From: Candidatus Manganitrophus morganii
GTDB taxonomy: Bacteria; Nitrospirota; Nitrospiria; SBBL01; Manganitrophaceae
DNA length: 64,000 nt
Direction: 5' to 3'
NCBI GenBank assembly: GCA_021651055.1
Contig: JAJHOH010000001.1
Location: forward strand, 992,001-1,056,000
The notes beneath the pieces are model-generated. The model was not told the DNA's origin. It did not search any database and was given only the letters and a program-made list of their open reading frames with translations. Shown here piece by piece: positions 61,900 through 64,000 of this stretch (positions are counted from its first letter, which is position 1; each line of letters starts with the position of its first letter). The position numbers and the translations under genes are program-made.

Positions 61900-61920
61900 G
61901 GGCGGCCCCCATGGCCGCCC
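61900..61920. repeat. Palindromic hairpin between the ferredoxin and NrfD genes
   Basis: GGGCGGCC-CCCAT-GGCCGCCC (61900-61920) in a 104-base gap within the operon. It resembles common dispersed GC palindromes. It has no T run and may only modulate RNA stability or translation of the downstream genes. Confidence 0.6.
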
Positions 61921-61983
61921 GCATTGATGATTTTGATGATGAAGACAGGGCAGGCACGGGGCCTCCCCCTCTATTGAAAATTT

Positions 61984-62706
61984 TTATTTTATCCTCTTCA
62001 AATAGGTGATCGCTGGCTTTGTTCCCAGCTCCTCCAGCAGGCCGAAGCCGCGGTCGCTCTCGGCGAGCTTGGAGACCCGGCTCTCGGGGTCGTTCCGGTC
62101 GCCGAAGACGAGCGCCTCGGTGGGGCAGCTCTGGACGCAGGCCGGGGTCACCTCGCCGTCTTTCACCCTTCGCCCCTCTTTTTGGGCGGTCTGTTGTCCG
62201 GCCCGAATCCGCTGGACGCAGAAGGTGCACTTTTCCATCACGCCGACCGAGCGGACCGTGACATCGGGATTGAGCTGCTCGTTGAGCGGCTCGTCCCAGT
62301 GCGGCTCGAACCAGTTGAAGTAGCGGACGGTGTAGGGGCAGTTGTTCCCGCAGTAGCGGACGCCGACGCAGCGGTTGTAGACCTGGGCGTTCAGCCCGTC
62401 CGGCGTGTGATAGGAGGCGTAGACCGGACAAACCGGCTCGCAGGGGGCGTTGCCGCAGTGCTGGCAGAGGACCGGCATGAATTTGAGCTGCGCGTTCGGG
62501 TACTCCCCCTCCCAGTAACGCTCGATCCGAATCCAGGAGACCGCCCGCCCCTTGGCCGCTTCATCCTCCCCGGCGATCCGGACGTTGTTCTCCGCTTTGC
62601 AGGCGACCATGCACGCCTCGCAGCCGGTGCAGCGGTCAAGGTCGATCACCATTCCCCATTGATACGGTCCTCCCGGCGGCGCATTCTGATCCCGATATTC
62701 CACCAT
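61984..62706 (-). CDS. Four-cluster ferredoxin-type Fe-S subunit (ActB C-terminal half-like)
   Basis: A 240-residue protein with four cysteine groups: CTGCEACMVAC (26-36), CQHCGNAPCEPVC, CVGVRYCGNNC and CTFC, plus CVQSCPTEA. This is the 4x[4Fe-4S] or 3x[4Fe-4S]+[3Fe-4S] arrangement of NrfC/PsrB/ActB2. In most ACIII operons this part is fused to the molybdopterin-like part as ActB; here it is a separate gene whose ATG follows the previous stop directly (TAAATG) with a GGAG site. It would pass electrons between the NrfD subunit and the outer cytochromes. Confidence 0.92.
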   Translation of the reverse strand: MVEYRDQNAPPGGPYQWGMVIDLDRCTGCEACMVACKAENNVRIAGEDEAAKGRAVSWIRIERYWEGEYPNAQLKFMPVLCQHCGNAPCEPVCPVYASYHTPDGLNAQVYNRCVGVRYCGNNCPYTVRYFNWFEPHWDEPLNEQLNPDVTVRSVGVMEKCTFCVQRIRAGQQTAQKEGRRVKDGEVTPACVQSCPTEALVFGDRNDPESRVSKLAESDRGFGLLEELGTKPAITYLKRIK

Positions 62707-64000
62707 TTAAGCCTCTCCTTCTTCAGTATGTCGCTTTGCTCCCTGTCCCGTCTGGTCGACCAGGACCGGCCTTCCCCTCTTTCCGGTCCGCTCGATCCGG
62801 ACGCGTGTGGCCCCGGTTGCCAGCCCCCCGGAGGGGGGATCGATGAGCGGCGCCAGCAGGGTGAGTGGATTGACCCCCCGCTCCCTCGCATAACGGCCGT
62901 AGAAGGTATGACCCTGCCCGAGCGGCATGCTGATCAGATCGGGCGGATTTCCCGGGAAAAAGATCACCGGCGCCTCGATCACGCCGTACGGAGAGATCAC
63001 CCGGACCAGATCCCGCTCCGCCAATCCATATTCCTGCGCGGTTTTCGGGTTGATCTCCACCCAGCTTCCCCAGACGACCGTCGTCAACGGGTCGGGAAGC
63101 TCCTGAAGCCAGGGGCGGTTGGCCCCCTCTCCTTGATGGAGACCCATCGACGGAAAGGGATAGAAGTGGAACGGAAACTCCTTCTCGCTCCCCTCGAACC
63201 GGGCCGGCTCCGGCGCGGTCGGCGCCCCCCGTTGAGAAATCGGGACCGGCTTCCCCTCCGGTTTCCACCAGCCCCCTCTTTGAAGCGCCTCGACCCACGC
63301 GGCATCGAACGGCTGCGCCGGTTGCCGGAGGGCGAAGAAATCTTGCCACTGCTCCCGGACCATCGTTCTGAAATCGGTCCAGGAAAGCCGCTCTTTCAAC
63401 CCTCCCCCGAAACGGTTCGCGGCGCTCAGGAAAAGGTCGCCGACCGGACGGGTATCGTATCGCGGAATCACCACCGGTTGCGCCAGCCCCACCGCCGGAG
63501 CGATTCCCTCGGTGACATGATCCCCCCACGACTCCAGAAAGAAATGGTCGGGGAGAATCAGATCGGCCATGGCGGTCGATTCATCGAGGAACGGGCTGAA
63601 GCTGACGATGAAGTCGGCCTCCTCGAAAACCTGCCGGAATTGCGTCGAGGGAGGAAGGGTATAGAGAGGATTGGATTGATAGAGCATCAAGAGGGCGCGG
63701 GAGGGTTTCTGAGTCCGATTCTTCAGATCGAGAAGCGCCTGCTCCCCGACGACCTCCGCGCTCGAAGCGGGAAAGCCGGAAGGCTGGAAGAAATGGATTC
63801 CTCCCGGTTGATTGATGTTCCCGACCAAGAGATTGAGAGCATTGATCGCGACCAAGGTGTCGGTCCCGTTGGTCTGCTCCGAGGCGATCCCCCCGCCGAT
63901 CGCCAGGGGGGAGGCGGCGGTGTAGAACTCGCGCGCCAGCCGGACGATCTCCTCTTCGGCCACCCCCGTTTCGTTGGCGATCCGGTCGATTGAAAAGGGA
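62707..64000 (-). CDS. Molybdopterin oxidoreductase-family subunit (ActB N-terminal-like), partial at window edge
   Basis: The reading frame runs through the window edge; the last codons before it give FSIDRIANETGVAEEEIVRLAREF, so the N-terminal part lies outside. The visible 430 residues include the molybdopterin-family blocks AIGGGIASEQTNGTDTLVAINALN, LLVGNINQPGGIHFFQPSG, SPFLDESTAMADLILPDHFFLESWGDH and the late dinucleotide-binding domain GSWVEINPKTAQEYGLAERD and GRYARERGVNPLTLL. In ACIII this domain no longer binds molybdenum; cofactor residues cannot be judged from this half. Whether a pentahaem ActA gene precedes it is outside the window. Confidence 0.88.
   Translation of the reverse strand, partial: PFSIDRIANETGVAEEEIVRLAREFYTAASPLAIGGGIASEQTNGTDTLVAINALNLLVGNINQPGGIHFFQPSGFPASSAEVVGEQALLDLKNRTQKPSRALLMLYQSNPLYTLPPSTQFRQVFEEADFIVSFSPFLDESTAMADLILPDHFFLESWGDHVTEGIAPAVGLAQPVVIPRYDTRPVGDLFLSAANRFGGGLKERLSWTDFRTMVREQWQDFFALRQPAQPFDAAWVEALQRGGWWKPEGKPVPISQRGAPTAPEPARFEGSEKEFPFHFYPFPSMGLHQGEGANRPWLQELPDPLTTVVWGSWVEINPKTAQEYGLAERDLVRVISPYGVIEAPVIFFPGNPPDLISMPLGQGHTFYGRYARERGVNPLTLLAPLIDPPSGGLATGATRVRIERTGKRGRPVLVDQTGQGAKRHTEEGEA

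Noticed and set aside
1-64000. tRNA, rRNA, CRISPR array and replication origin
   Set aside because: Looked for T-arm motifs such as GGTTCGAATCC, rRNA landmarks, CRISPR direct repeats and DnaA-box clusters; none was convincing by eye.

Overview
The window is a stretch of bacterial chromosome, GC-rich and densely coding, with Gram-negative envelope features: a TonB-dependent receptor, porins, lipoproteins, PEP-CTERM and other C-terminal sorting tails, and large secreted multidomain proteins. A split alternative-complex-III (ACIII) operon paired with two cytochrome bd-like subunits, a cyclic-di-GMP-I (GEMM) riboswitch behind a sigma-54-type promoter, and a carbamoyltransferase/SxtJ/DUF5989 operon together suggest a member of Nitrospirota or a neighbouring deep lineage, possibly related to the manganese-oxidising Manganitrophaceae. 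This placement is an inference from gene content only; there is no rRNA or tRNA gene in the window.

Layout. 1-4860: the end of a response regulator, an outer-membrane lipoprotein-sorting-like protein, a YfiR / TonB-receptor pair and a small secreted protein. 4858-7920: a hairpin-rich repeat, a probable Pho box, and a porin plus PstS phosphate-binding pair. 8251-11943: a very large secreted GH123/DUF4091-type protein with three tandem C-terminal domains. 12145-19550: isocitrate dehydrogenase with NAD-type specificity residues, then a reverse-strand operon of carbamoyltransferase, SxtJ-like membrane protein, a 50-residue DUF5989 protein and an SGNH/TPR protein, then a forward polytopic membrane protein. 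20031-22448: a PAS histidine kinase, a second copy of the hairpin repeat, and two small stress-type genes (CsbD and DUF3309). 22749-30101: two giant secreted proteins, the second with 11 exact-length FN3 repeats behind a sigma-54-like promoter, a GEMM-I riboswitch, a second broken GEMM and two terminators. 30482-44216: a hybrid sensor kinase, release factor 3, two unknown genes, a zinc alcohol dehydrogenase, a double-length UvrA and a lipoprotein. 44459-52557: a CBS protein, a PEP-CTERM protein, a multi-sensor diguanylate cyclase, then an epoxide hydrolase bracketed by palindromes and lying between a thiI remnant and the intact thiI, and a DUF5069 protein. 52802-56906: a forward cluster of a TPP-dependent pyruvate-oxidase-like enzyme, DoxX protein, beta-barrel protein and short-chain dehydrogenase. 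56916-64000: the reverse-strand ACIII-like operon.

How the parts connect. The most notable system is the respiratory operon at the right edge: a molybdopterin-family subunit, a separate four-cluster ferredoxin, an NrfD-type quinol subunit, DUF3341 (ActD), a monohaem lipoprotein cytochrome c (ActE-like), and two different CydA-like membrane subunits where ActF or a haem-copper oxidase would be expected. It looks like one electron-transfer module that could join quinol chemistry to bd-like haems. A second theme is cyclic-di-GMP control of surface proteins: a GGDEF enzyme, a YfiR homologue and a GEMM riboswitch ahead of a giant FN3 protein. A third is phosphate acquisition. Mobile or recombining DNA is visible as palindromic repeats, a G-rich inverted repeat that breaks the second riboswitch, and the thiI duplication around the epoxide hydrolase.
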